Shown here: one piece after another, positions 45,304 to 54,116 of the stretch
How positions within the stretch are numbered: the stretch's first letter is position 1
How the letters are laid out: each line of letters starts with the position of its first letter
Assembly (NCBI RefSeq): GCF_024298905.1
Contig: NZ_CP101155.1
Coordinates: 83,278 to 147,277 of the forward strand
Direction: 5' to 3'
Source of the DNA: Natronomonas marina
Lineage (GTDB): Archaea > Halobacteriota > Halobacteria > Halobacteriales > Haloarculaceae
Length of the DNA stretch: 64,000 bases
Translations under genes and position numbers: made by a program
The notes under the pieces: generated by a model
Told to the model about the DNA's origin: nothing
Database searches by the model: none
The model's input: only the letters and a program-made list of their open reading frames with translations

Positions 45304-46827
45304 ATGTCAGCTGAAAATCAGCCCAGTTCAGAGCACCGCGATGCGCCACGAAGTGACCGTGATTTCGCGGTCGACGAGAGTATCGATGTCCGATCACTTA
45401 TTGCGAAGGAACAGACGCTTCCCTTCCTCGGGCTCACTCCCGCGGACGCAACAACCGTCGACTATCCGGACGGTATCGAGCCTGCTGGCCGCCGCTTCCT
45501 CAACGCGGACGCGAGTGAAGCCCGCTCACTCAAAGCCATCATCAAGGCGCTTCCGCAGGCCAGCAGCGGCGAACTCCGCGCTGTCAACGAGTTTGTCGAT
45601 CCAGCGGACGAGACGATCGACCCTGAGGAGATTCGTGACGTCGACGGCCTCAACGCCGATCTTCTCGAAGCCGCAACTGGCCAGTCCGTCGAAGAGCTCG
45701 CCGCGAACGCACCAAGTGACCGTCTCCTTGATGTCACCGATCACCAGGACATCATCGACCGCCGTCGTCTCGCTCTCGCGGCACTCGGCTACCCTGTCAA
45801 GTTCCGCTGGCAGATCGCGACCTCCAGGTACTCGATCATCAACCCTGAAGAGGCCTACCTTCCGCTAATGGGTGCGCTCCAAAAGCACGGTGCCGACGAG
45901 GCGTTCGGATGGGCGGATATGCGGGACTGGGGTGGCGTTGCGAAGCTCACTGTCATCCTCCCGGGCTTCCGCCGCGAACTCGATATGAGCCAGTCGGATG
46001 GCTCAACGAAGGCCGCTATTCGCGAATACGATGCGCTCGCCGACGTCGACCCCACGATGAGCGACAGGAGTGACGAGGACGATAGAGATGACGAGACGGG
46101 GACTATGACGGTCTACGGTGGTATCCAGACCGGCTACGACTTCCGTGGCTCCCAGACGATGTGGGCGAAACCCCTCCTCTTCTTCCCGGGATCGGGGACG
46201 GTTATGTACGGTGTCGGCCAGCGGTACTCACGGCGACACGTCGGCGATGTCACGAACGCTGCTCACGAACGCGCGCATGACCGCGTCCCCATCATGGAGT
46301 GGTGGGGAAACATCTATGACGATCTCGACGCGCGAACGACCACCGTCGACGATGTCCTCGTTCGCGCCCGCTCGGTCGCGATCGACTTTGAGGAACTCCC
46401 CTTCGACGTCGACGACTTCTACGTTTATCTCGGAATTCCCAGCACGTACGCCGAGAGCGCGAGTACTCGAGCTACGCGCATCGCGATGCCAGATTCCTGT
46501 CCCACACTCTGGAACCTCCAGTTGTCACTTCTCGTTGCCCTCGGCGAGTTCGAGGGCTCGCGAGCCTCCGACACCTTCCAAGCCTACAACGAGGTCGCCC
46601 GTGACATCCTCTTCTCACCCGGGAAATCTATACAGCTTGCCGCCCGCGAGCACGACCTTCAGGCCGATGACGACGAATCGAGTATCGCGCCCGACCAGCA
46701 GACGCTTAGCGATGCTCTCGGTGAGGCATTCGCTATTCCCGGCGTCGAAGCCGCCTCTGAGCGCGACCTCTCAGATACTGACGCCCAGCGCGTCCAGAAC
46801 ACCATCCAAGAATCTCTTAATCAGTAG
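45304..46827 (+). CDS. Conserved-type plasmid hypothetical protein (507 residues)
   Basis: An acidic N-terminal 70 residues lead to an alpha/beta protein with long conserved-looking blocks: FRWQIATSRYSIINPEEAYLP, then GTMTVYGGIQTGYDFRGSQT and GTVMYGVGQRYSRRHVGDV. This is loosely like phage and plasmid proteins of the DUF932 type, but I would not assign it. No catalytic motif was seen. It stands between the small zinc proteins and the MoxR/VWA pair. The C-terminal 60 residues are polar. Confidence 0.6.
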   Translation: MSAENQPSSEHRDAPRSDRDFAVDESIDVRSLIAKEQTLPFLGLTPADATTVDYPDGIEPAGRRFLNADASEARSLKAIIKALPQASSGELRAVNEFVDPADETIDPEEIRDVDGLNADLLEAATGQSVEELAANAPSDRLLDVTDHQDIIDRRRLALAALGYPVKFRWQIATSRYSIINPEEAYLPLMGALQKHGADEAFGWADMRDWGGVAKLTVILPGFRRELDMSQSDGSTKAAIREYDALADVDPTMSDRSDEDDRDDETGTMTVYGGIQTGYDFRGSQTMWAKPLLFFPGSGTVMYGVGQRYSRRHVGDVTNAAHERAHDRVPIMEWWGNIYDDLDARTTTVDDVLVRARSVAIDFEELPFDVDDFYVYLGIPSTYAESASTRATRIAMPDSCPTLWNLQLSLLVALGEFEGSRASDTFQAYNEVARDILFSPGKSIQLAAREHDLQADDDESSIAPDQQTLSDALGEAFAIPGVEAASERDLSDTDAQRVQNTIQESLNQ

Positions 46828-46977
46828 CCCGAGATACTCTCCCCAATCGAAATTAGCCCAAGTTCTCATGGTTTTCTTACGTAGCATGCCTTGGATGAGC
46901 TAAGATCGGCGTGACCGATACGGTGTACAAAGGGTGCTGCGAGACCACTCTTTCGGGTTGGGTCCACACAAGATACT

Positions 46978-46985
46978 TATTATAC
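46978..46985 (+). promoter_or_regulatory. TATA box of the AT-rich orphan gene
   Basis: TTATTATA lies about 20 bases before ATG 47004. This spacing fits a leaderless transcript. Confidence 0.5.
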
Positions 46986-47003
46986 CTTTCTCAACTAAAT
47001 GAT

Positions 47004-47843
47004 ATGCAAATAGAACTCGATGGGGAGTCTTATGCTGTTACCACTGGGGGGTACGAATCTCCAATCCCCTCGAATGCCATTCTTGATTTAGAGGAGGCAA
47101 AATACCAAACCCGGTCTTGGAAGGGTTCGTTCTCGTCTGATCAAGTTGATCTAGCAGACATATACTCATCCAATATTTGTCCGGACAGCCCGATGTTCAC
47201 TATCCAATTCGGCCGGTCGTCTGATGTAGATGAGGATCCAACGTACCAGGTTTTTGGAGAAGGAGTGGAATCCTTGACGCACGGGACAGAAAACATTCCA
47301 GAAATAGCATCAAAGGTTGAAGAAGTATTCCGAGACAGGGAGAACTTCTCACTCCATCGTCCATTCATTCGTGCACACTCCAGACTTGCTGATGGTTCAG
47401 TCTTGTATACCGGCGTCTATTATTATGGACGTAGTACTGACTCAGTGAAACGATTTGAATTACGAATATTCCATCCAGATATACCGTTTGGAGTGGACCG
47501 ATACGACGAGATCTTCGATTCAAGCCCGGTGAAGAAACCTCCCTATCTTGAGGAAGTGAACACAAAACGATATAGAGTGACAGATATTCCAGAACGAGCT
47601 ACAGAGGTTGTGAAACCTATTATTTCCATTAGTGATTCAAGTGTTGAGACCGTAGCAATTGAAAACCCCATCACCTCAAACAATGTTCCTGAAAATGCAT
47701 GGGGGGCGTTCAAATCTCCAAACCAGTTGTTTGCAAAATCATATCTGGTAGAGAACGAAGCTCAATCTGCGAAGATATCTGACTTCCGCGCGGTTTCTAT
47801 AGATGATTTAGAGCCAATCTTTTATGAAGCAGAAATTCAGTAA
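47004..47843 (+). CDS. Orphan protein in an AT-rich island
   Basis: 279 residues from ATG 47004 (MQIELDGES). An in-frame earlier start at 46911 would run over the TATA box, so I reject it. The gene is clearly richer in A and T, with codons (AAA, ATA, TTA) that its neighbours avoid, which marks recent transfer. The sequence is strand-rich with many aromatic residues (YTGVYYYGRSTDSVKRFELRI) and has no known motif or membrane helix. It sits between operons like a cargo gene. Confidence 0.65.
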   Translation: MQIELDGESYAVTTGGYESPIPSNAILDLEEAKYQTRSWKGSFSSDQVDLADIYSSNICPDSPMFTIQFGRSSDVDEDPTYQVFGEGVESLTHGTENIPEIASKVEEVFRDRENFSLHRPFIRAHSRLADGSVLYTGVYYYGRSTDSVKRFELRIFHPDIPFGVDRYDEIFDSSPVKKPPYLEEVNTKRYRVTDIPERATEVVKPIISISDSSVETVAIENPITSNNVPENAWGAFKSPNQLFAKSYLVENEAQSAKISDFRAVSIDDLEPIFYEAEIQ

Positions 47844-48061
47844 GCCTTTCTAAGGTGCTGTATTCGAGAAAATAGATTACTTGATGATTTTGACGTTTGA
47901 TTTTGTATACCACCTGAATCGGTTCTCTCCTACCTACCCACGCTCGTATGGCGGTGCTATCTGCGACTAGTGAGCGATCCATTCTCAACTCCACTTCCTA
48001 CTACGGCTTCACTGTAGTCCGTTTTTCCCGCACCTCAGTCCGTGAACGCGATTGACCAGTT

Positions 48062-49588
48062 ATGCCACAAGTAGCCCCACAGTCCATGAGTACCGACGAC
48101 CAGCAACGGTTCCTCAGCCACCTCGCTGCCGGCCTCATCAAAGAAACCGGCGGAGATCTCCCAATCGAGACACTTCACCTCCGCGCCAGCGATTATCTCG
48201 ACCTCGATGGCGACACCGTCACCCAGCTCGTCGAGGACGGGGCTAACAACGGAATCTACACGCTCGACCGCGACAGCGACGGCGGTCAGCGCATCACGAG
48301 CGTCACCCCAGAAGGCGACTGCCCGACCGAACTCGCCGCACACGTCGACGCTCTCACTGCCTCTGCCGACAGTATTGATTTCACCGTCTTGGACGGCGTC
48401 GGCGAGAGCGTCGAGCAGAACCTCATCGACACGGGGTACACCACGTTCGGCGAACTCCACCGTGCAGACCCCGAGGACCTCACGGATATCCCGACGCTCA
48501 CAGGGAGCAAAGCCCAACTCATCGTCCAGCAGGCCGGCCAGTACGTCCAGGTCGAGACAAAGATCGCCGAAGACGCCCTCGCTCGCTACCGTGAACGCCT
48601 CGGCGATGACACCTCCGGCTCGGCGACCGTCTACTCCATCACTGACGTCGATCAGGACGTCGGCGACCCGCTCGCAGTCGTCGACTCCTCGATGCCAGTC
48701 GAAGAGGCAACCTTCCACGGGCTCCCTATTCTCGAGGACAACGACCACCCACATATCGTCCGGAAGCGCGATATGCCCACGCGGGCCGATGAGGTAATCG
48801 CACCGAAGACAACGACGATGGAGGATGTCCAGCTCGACACGCTTGAAGCGACCGCGATGAAGCTCGCCCGCGGCAACCGCGGTCTCCGACTGGTCGGCCC
48901 CCACGGCGCCGGGAAGAACTACCTCCTCAAATACCTCCACTACAAGACGAATCGCGTCCTCGTCAGCGTCGACGCCGACGCCTCGATGCTCGCCCAGGAC
49001 CTCCTCGGTATCTCTACGGTCAACGAGGACCGCATCGTTGTCTTCCGCGACGGCATTCTCACGAAAGCGATGAAGCACGGCTACACGATCGTCATCAACG
49101 AGGTGAACGCCGCGCCGGCGGGTGTGATGATGGCCCTCCAGAAGGTCCTTAATCAGAACGTCCTCACCGTCAAGGAATCCGGCGAGGAGATCATCCCGCA
49201 CCCGGCCGCTCGAATCGTCGTCACGATGAACCCGCCAACGCGCGAATACCGAGGGAGCGAACCGATGAACGCCGCGACTCGTGACCGCTTCCAAACCATC
49301 TTCTTCGACTATATGGACCCCCAGGACGAGATCGACTTTCTCGATCAAAAGTACAACACGAGTCGCCAGCGCATCGACCGAGACAGCCTCCGTCGGATGG
49401 TCGAGTTCGCGAACGCCACCCGCGACAACGAAACGTGGCCGACGCTCTCCACCCGGAAGCTCGAAGACGCCATCGACTGGTACGATCTGGGGGCGAGCGT
49501 TCGCGGTGCCCTCAAACACGTCGTGAAGGCGAGCGCCGAACCCCACCAGAACCCCGACGATACCTACGACAAACTCGAAGACACCTGA
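48062..49588 (+). CDS. MoxR/CobS-like AAA+ ATPase with HhH segment and unusual Walker motifs
   Basis: 508 residues. A helix-hairpin-helix-like stretch (about 118-160: LDGVGESVEQNLIDTGY, LTDIPTLTGSKAQ) precedes an AAA+ domain. The P-loop reads GPHGAGKN (about 279-286), with Asn where Ser/Thr normally binds Mg. The Walker B strand reads TIVINEVNAAP (about 343), with Asn for the usual Asp. A sensor strand IVVTMNPP and an arginine-rich GAATRDRF region are kept. Such ATPases work with a VWA partner, which is the next gene. Either the site is adapted or catalysis is weak. The alternative ATG 48086 is eight residues later. Confidence 0.8.
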   Translation: MPQVAPQSMSTDDQQRFLSHLAAGLIKETGGDLPIETLHLRASDYLDLDGDTVTQLVEDGANNGIYTLDRDSDGGQRITSVTPEGDCPTELAAHVDALTASADSIDFTVLDGVGESVEQNLIDTGYTTFGELHRADPEDLTDIPTLTGSKAQLIVQQAGQYVQVETKIAEDALARYRERLGDDTSGSATVYSITDVDQDVGDPLAVVDSSMPVEEATFHGLPILEDNDHPHIVRKRDMPTRADEVIAPKTTTMEDVQLDTLEATAMKLARGNRGLRLVGPHGAGKNYLLKYLHYKTNRVLVSVDADASMLAQDLLGISTVNEDRIVVFRDGILTKAMKHGYTIVINEVNAAPAGVMMALQKVLNQNVLTVKESGEEIIPHPAARIVVTMNPPTREYRGSEPMNAATRDRFQTIFFDYMDPQDEIDFLDQKYNTSRQRIDRDSLRRMVEFANATRDNETWPTLSTRKLEDAIDWYDLGASVRGALKHVVKASAEPHQNPDDTYDKLEDT

Positions 49589-49677
49589 CTCCCCGGCCTG
49601 CTGTCGCCAGCAGGGGTTTCTCTCGCGCGACGGCACGTAGCCGCGTCCAACCGTCTTCATCAGAGGTGATTCCAGTT

Positions 49678-52600
49678 ATGCCATCACTCACAGCCGCGTC
49701 GAGCGGCGCCGACACCGCACGGTCCGTTCTTCCCGACCGTCCAGCGCAAGCCCGCCGCTCCCAACAGCGAACCCGACGGTTGACCGAGTACATCCAAGCC
49801 CATACCGGCGAAAACATCGAAGTCGTCCTCACATCACACGTCCAGACTGCGTGCGTTCTCCCGGCTGACGCCGATCGCCTAATCGACGCCGATGCGACCG
49901 ACTTCGACCAGCAGGCCGCCCAGCAGCTCGTCGATGCCGTCGACGGCGACTACCTCGTTCTCATCTCCACCAATCCGGCGAATCTCGATAACCTCCCGCT
50001 CGACGACCAGCTCACGGCCGACCGCGCCCAGCAGTTCGGCCTCTCACTACACGAACTTGGCCACATCCGCTACACGAACATCTCGACGGTCGCCGACCAC
50101 CTTGACGAGCGCGTCGACGAAGAGTATCAGGAGTTCGTCCACGGCCTCATCAACTACGCCGAGGACGCCGCGATCGAACACCAACTCCGAGCGGCACAAA
50201 GTCAGCTCGCCGCCGACCGCCTCGAGCTCGTCAACCGGAGTCTCACTCAGATGGCGAGCGATCTCCCCGACACTGCTACTATCACCTTCACCTACCGGGA
50301 CGCGATCCAGTCCTACCTCTACGACTACGGCATCTATGACTCTGGGAAGAGTGACGTCCTCATCGACCCAGACGACCCCCGGCTCACCTTCCAGTCCCAG
50401 GATGATGCGGCGGCATTCGCGCAGACACAAGACGCGCTCGACGACCTCCTCGCGACCGTCCTCAGTGAACCCGACTCCGTGAAGCGTGGGGATGCCGTGC
50501 TCGACTGCTGGGAACAGACTATCAAGCCGCTCCTCAACCAGATGGACGAGGACTACCACCAGAAGGGTCAAGAAGACGAAAACACCGCCGCAACGGGTGG
50601 CAGTAGTCCGAACACGCCCTCATCGCCCTCTCAGTCCGACTCGTCGATACCCGACGAGTGCGAACAGGGCGAGTCGATCGAACCGTCCGCTGACCCCGAC
50701 ACGGACGCAGAGGTACCCGATGAGTCACCGGAGGATGGATCCGGTGGGTACGGCGCCGCAGACGCCGACCCGAGTGACGTCTCGGAGTCGCCAACCGGCG
50801 ACAGTCCGGAGACGTCCGGAGATACTCCTAACGGCGAGCAGGGTGAGTCGCCAGCTGACCGCGACCCCTCGGAGGCATCGGGTGACGACGCTTCCGCGGA
50901 GCCGCCGGCGGACTTCGACCCAGAGAACGTCTCTCTCGAGCAGACTCAGGACGGGCACTCCACAGACGTCCTCGCCTACCCGGAAATCGGGACGGCAGAC
51001 ACCGCTGACGAGCTCGCTCCCGACGACGCCGGGGCCTCTGCACACGACGACGGAGCCTCGTCCGAGTCCGATGTGGAGTCCGATGCCGAGCCTAACGCCC
51101 AGCCCGAGTCGACGGACGCCTCGCCGGACGAGTCGGGGACGGGTGCTGGCAGTGCAAACTCCGTGGAAGGAGAACGTGACAGTGGTGTTGGAGAGTCCAG
51201 CGCCAAAGATCTTGAATCCACGTCCGACGAGATCGGAGGGTCGGCGGCCGAAGAGAGCGGCATTGAGGAGCAGGGAGACGGAGAGCCCACCGAGGGCGCC
51301 GCAGACAGTAGCGGAGCGTCCGATGCGTCGAGTGCCCCGTCGAACGGGCAGGCGTCGCTTTCGGACTTCCTCGGCGGTGACAGCGCCGGGCGCGACAGCG
51401 GTGAGGCCGCGAGTACCGACGAGGAGGCGACCTCAGACGGCTCAGATACCTCAGATACGTCCGACACGACCGGTGGAGACACGGATGGCGCAGGAGCGCC
51501 CGACGATCGCGCTGACGGCGTTCCATCTGAAAATGATGGAGAGGTCGGAGACGCGGCTGGCGGCACAGACGGCGGCGACACGGACGACACGGAGAACGAA
51601 AGCATCGGCACGACGGGTGAGGATGAAGCGGATATCGACTCAGACACGCTCGACGACCCCGCCGCTGACGGCACTGTCCAAGACGGCGAGACGGACAACA
51701 CCGGCAAGCCGGCCGAGGAAGCCGCAGCACCGCTCGCCGAGCCAGTGTACGATGATTCCATCGACGAACGAGCCGACGCACTCAGCGCGGACCACGACGC
51801 CGCTCACGAGGAAGCCAACCGCGCCACTCCCGATCAGGACGCGCTCGAACGCGACCTCGAAGAAACCGTAGCCGCCCTCGAAGATCTCGTGAGCGACGGC
51901 GACACCGACGAGAGCAGCGAGAGTCCCGACACGTCGACCGCACGGCACCGTGGCAGCACCGGCGCAGGAAAGGGAAGTATCGACTCGCTCTCGGTTCTCC
52001 CGCAGATCGGTGAGCAGGCACCTCCCGCGAGGTGGCAAGCTGCGACCGCGGGTGCAGACGCCGTCGGTGGCACTCTCCGGATGGCGCTCCGAGAGAGTCG
52101 TCGCGACCAGACCCGAAGCGGTGTCACCAGCGGGAGCTTCGACCGGCGCCGCGCTGGCGCTCTCGCCCGCGGCGACGTCGACGCCTTTAGCGTCCGCCAA
52201 CAGGGTGACGAGAAACAGTACGACCTCGTCCTCGTCCTCGACCGCTCCAGTTCTATGAGCAATCTCATCGACACCGCCGAAGACGCCGTTGCACGGTTCG
52301 CTCTGGCCTGCGAGGACCTCGGCATCAACGTCGCCATTATAGACTTCGTCCATGGGGACGCCCGCCTCATCAAACCATTCAGCGTCGAGACCGAACACGT
52401 CCAAGCGAGTCTGCTGAGCGGCAAGACGGGCGGCGGGACGCCTCTCACTGATGCTCTCGGACTCGCCCGCCGCCTCCTCGAGCAGCGCCGCGACTCCCCC
52501 CTTGTCCTCATCATCACCGACGGCAAGCCCGGCTCCCCTGGTGACTACCAAGAGGAACTCCAACAGACGTACACGCCTGTATGCGGGCTCACGCTTGCTC

Positions 52601-52737
52601 TCGATTTACCCCGCGGGCAGGCTCCAGAGCGCGCGAAGGACGTCGAGCAGTTCTACGATCGCCACCTCTACGTCCACGACGCCATCGACCTCGACCGCCG
52701 CCTCGACCAGTTCGCCGTGATGTTTGACGGGCTGTGA
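49678..52737 (+). CDS. CobT-like protein: N-terminal HExxH-type domain, acidic linker, VWA domain
   Basis: 1019 residues from ATG 49678, which has a GAGGTGA nine bases before it. The N-terminal domain has SLHELGHIRYTN (about 124-133), a zinc-peptidase-like HExxH. The middle (about 300-690) is a huge low-complexity Asp, Glu, Ser, Gly and Thr linker. The C-terminal VWA domain has the MIDAS motif DRSSS (about 856) and GGGTPLTDAL (about 918). MoxR-VWA pairs act as chelatase-like or chaperone machines, and the metal-site pair here hints at protein processing. The unusual length comes from the linker. It is about 90 bases after the MoxR gene, so one operon is likely. Confidence 0.85.
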   Translation: MPSLTAASSGADTARSVLPDRPAQARRSQQRTRRLTEYIQAHTGENIEVVLTSHVQTACVLPADADRLIDADATDFDQQAAQQLVDAVDGDYLVLISTNPANLDNLPLDDQLTADRAQQFGLSLHELGHIRYTNISTVADHLDERVDEEYQEFVHGLINYAEDAAIEHQLRAAQSQLAADRLELVNRSLTQMASDLPDTATITFTYRDAIQSYLYDYGIYDSGKSDVLIDPDDPRLTFQSQDDAAAFAQTQDALDDLLATVLSEPDSVKRGDAVLDCWEQTIKPLLNQMDEDYHQKGQEDENTAATGGSSPNTPSSPSQSDSSIPDECEQGESIEPSADPDTDAEVPDESPEDGSGGYGAADADPSDVSESPTGDSPETSGDTPNGEQGESPADRDPSEASGDDASAEPPADFDPENVSLEQTQDGHSTDVLAYPEIGTADTADELAPDDAGASAHDDGASSESDVESDAEPNAQPESTDASPDESGTGAGSANSVEGERDSGVGESSAKDLESTSDEIGGSAAEESGIEEQGDGEPTEGAADSSGASDASSAPSNGQASLSDFLGGDSAGRDSGEAASTDEEATSDGSDTSDTSDTTGGDTDGAGAPDDRADGVPSENDGEVGDAAGGTDGGDTDDTENESIGTTGEDEADIDSDTLDDPAADGTVQDGETDNTGKPAEEAAAPLAEPVYDDSIDERADALSADHDAAHEEANRATPDQDALERDLEETVAALEDLVSDGDTDESSESPDTSTARHRGSTGAGKGSIDSLSVLPQIGEQAPPARWQAATAGADAVGGTLRMALRESRRDQTRSGVTSGSFDRRRAGALARGDVDAFSVRQQGDEKQYDLVLVLDRSSSMSNLIDTAEDAVARFALACEDLGINVAIIDFVHGDARLIKPFSVETEHVQASLLSGKTGGGTPLTDALGLARRLLEQRRDSPLVLIITDGKPGSPGDYQEELQQTYTPVCGLTLALDLPRGQAPERAKDVEQFYDRHLYVHDAIDLDRRLDQFAVMFDGL

Positions 52738-52747
52738 GCTACCCCTG

Positions 52748-52870
52748 CTACTTGCTCGCTGACGCTCGCTCTTTGGGGCAGGGACTTCCTGTTTCAAGGA
52801 CGCGCTTTGCAGGCACAACCGCAGTGTCCGCAGGAAGCGCAGTCTTCACAGGCGTTAATTCGGAGTATTC
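52748..52870 (-). pseudogene. C-terminal remnant of a TnpB-type protein
   Basis: Reading the minus strand, one frame gives TPVKTALPADTAVVPAKR and then VLETGSPCPKE before a stop at 52748. Tails of this kind end many haloarchaeal IS1341/IS605 OrfB proteins. No zinc ribbon or RuvC part is upstream, so only the tail remains. It marks an old insertion at the left edge of the defence island. Confidence 0.5.
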
Positions 52871-52879
52871 AACTCCTAG

Positions 52880-53158
52880 GTTGTCTTCCACGACGCAATC
52901 GAGTATGGTCAGGACGACGTGACTGTGAGAGTTGACCGTACAAGAGACGGCTTCTACGTTGAGGACACTGGACCTGGTATTCCTGAAAATGAACGTGACG
53001 ATGTATTAGATAGCGGTTACACAACGAAACGAGAGGGAACCGGATTTGGACTCGCGATTGTCAAGCGGATCGTTGAGGCCCACGGCTGGGAGATCTATGT
53101 GACCGAAGGCAGTGACGGCGGTGCACGGTTCGAAATTATCGGTGTCGCCCAATCCTAA
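52880..53158 (+). pseudogene. Histidine kinase ATPase-domain remnant
   Basis: The frame reads FHDAIEYGQDDVTVRV, then YVEDTGPGIPENE (G1 box) and REGTGFGLAIVKRIVEAHGW (G2 box), to the stop. This is the C-terminal half of a HATPase_c domain. The N-box Asn is missing, a stop at 52877 precedes it, and no H-box or sensor is present. The GTG at 52919 could start a 79-residue piece, but it cannot be a working kinase. It is another scar next to the CBASS locus. Confidence 0.75.
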
Positions 53159-53430
53159 GCGCCACCAACGCCTTCATCGTCATCATCTCGCGAGAGAAGG
53201 AAGCCGACCCCACCACCTATTACCGCACCTATCGGTCCGCCAGCAGCGAACCCCATTGCAGCGCCACCACCAGTCCCAATGGCCTGGCGCTGGCCCTGTG
53301 TCATTTTTTCGTGCATCCCCAGGCTGACTGTCCCCGTGCCGTCGCACTTCGGACAGTCCCCAAAGCCTGTTTGCGGATCGGTCGTTGCGCCACTCCCGTT
53401 ACAGGAGGGGCACTTCTTCGTCTCGCCCAT
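53155..53430 (-). CDS. DnaJ-type zinc-finger plus glycine-zipper mini-protein, possible third CBASS operon gene
   Basis: 91 residues. Two CxxCxGxG repeats (CPSCNGSG, CPKCDGTG) as in the DnaJ zinc domain are followed by a Gly-rich hydrophobic segment (about 55-80: GGGAAMGFAAGGPIGAVIGG) of glycine-zipper type, and an acidic end. It starts 38 bases after the Cap15-like gene stop on the same strand, so it is probably the last gene of that operon. A metal-binding head on a membrane-inserting zipper would suit a membrane-acting accessory or chaperone. I know no described CBASS partner of this build. It overlaps the end of the kinase remnant on the other strand. Confidence 0.65.
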   Translation of the reverse strand: MGETKKCPSCNGSGATTDPQTGFGDCPKCDGTGTVSLGMHEKMTQGQRQAIGTGGGAAMGFAAGGPIGAVIGGGVGFLLSRDDDDEGVGGA

Positions 53431-53468
53431 GCACCATGATGGCCGTCAGAACGGCAAAGTTGTTCCGG

Positions 53469-54113
53469 TTACTCAACCCGCTCAAAATACATGTGCCCGT
53501 TGTTCTCACGGCCTGGGCCGGTGTAGTAGAGGCCTTCGAGTGTCTCTGTGTCTCCCTCGTCGCGGTACTCGAGAGAGGCGGTGCCGAAGTGCATGTCCAG
53601 GCCCTCGACCAGCGTGGAGCCCTCGTTCTCGTACTGGTAACTGATGCTCGGCCACTTTCCCTCCTCGGTCAGCATGGTCGCACCGTTACTGTCCGAGCGC
53701 GACTGTGTGGTCCTGAAGTGGACGTTGATCTTACGCCACGTCTGGTCGATGTCGAGCCACGCCTTCAGTTTCTGGCCGTCCTCGCTGGGATTGTCGTCGG
53801 AATGGAGCGCCTCATCGTCGATGTCTCCCTCATACGACGTGACGATCCAGCCCTCCCACTCCCCGTTGAGGTTCGGAACACGAGTGATGCCCAGCGCTCG
53901 CGCAGGCCAGGTCTTCCAGAACCACCCGACATGGGCTTTCCAGACGACGGCGAAGGCGAGACCCCACGAGACAACGAATCCAGCCGCAAACGGAAGAACA
54001 GTCGAAAGCTCCGAGGTCATAACCTCGACGAGGATCGTGAGCCCGTATGCGAGCAGTGCCAGGACGCCGTAGACCTTCGGGCGGAGGTCGTTGTCCGTGG
54101 AGTACGTGTGCAT
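53469..54113 (-). CDS. cap15: Cap15-like CBASS effector (2TM plus beta-barrel), operon 1
   Basis: 214 residues. Two transmembrane helices (about 13-33 and 40-60) are followed by a beta-rich cytosolic domain beginning VPNLNGEWEGWIVTS, then DIDQTWRKINVHFRTTQSRS and LEGLYYTGPGR. This is the plan of S-2TM-beta effectors (Cap15), which bind a cyclic nucleotide and then disrupt the inner membrane to stop phage spread. The start is 3 bases after the CD-NTase stop, so coupling is tight. The paralogue at 56020 shares all these blocks. Confidence 0.82.
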   Translation of the reverse strand: MHTYSTDNDLRPKVYGVLALLAYGLTILVEVMTSELSTVLPFAAGFVVSWGLAFAVVWKAHVGWFWKTWPARALGITRVPNLNGEWEGWIVTSYEGDIDDEALHSDDNPSEDGQKLKAWLDIDQTWRKINVHFRTTQSRSDSNGATMLTEEGKWPSISYQYENEGSTLVEGLDMHFGTASLEYRDEGDTETLEGLYYTGPGRENNGHMYFERVE

Positions 54114-54116
54114 GGC

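Noticed and set aside
45215..45868. Plus-strand frame of 217 codons
   Set aside because: Ser/Thr/Arg-rich out-of-phase reading of the 45304 gene.
48035..49660. Minus-strand frame of 541 codons
   Set aside because: Exact antisense of the MoxR-like ATPase gene; high GC third positions leave the opposite strand open.
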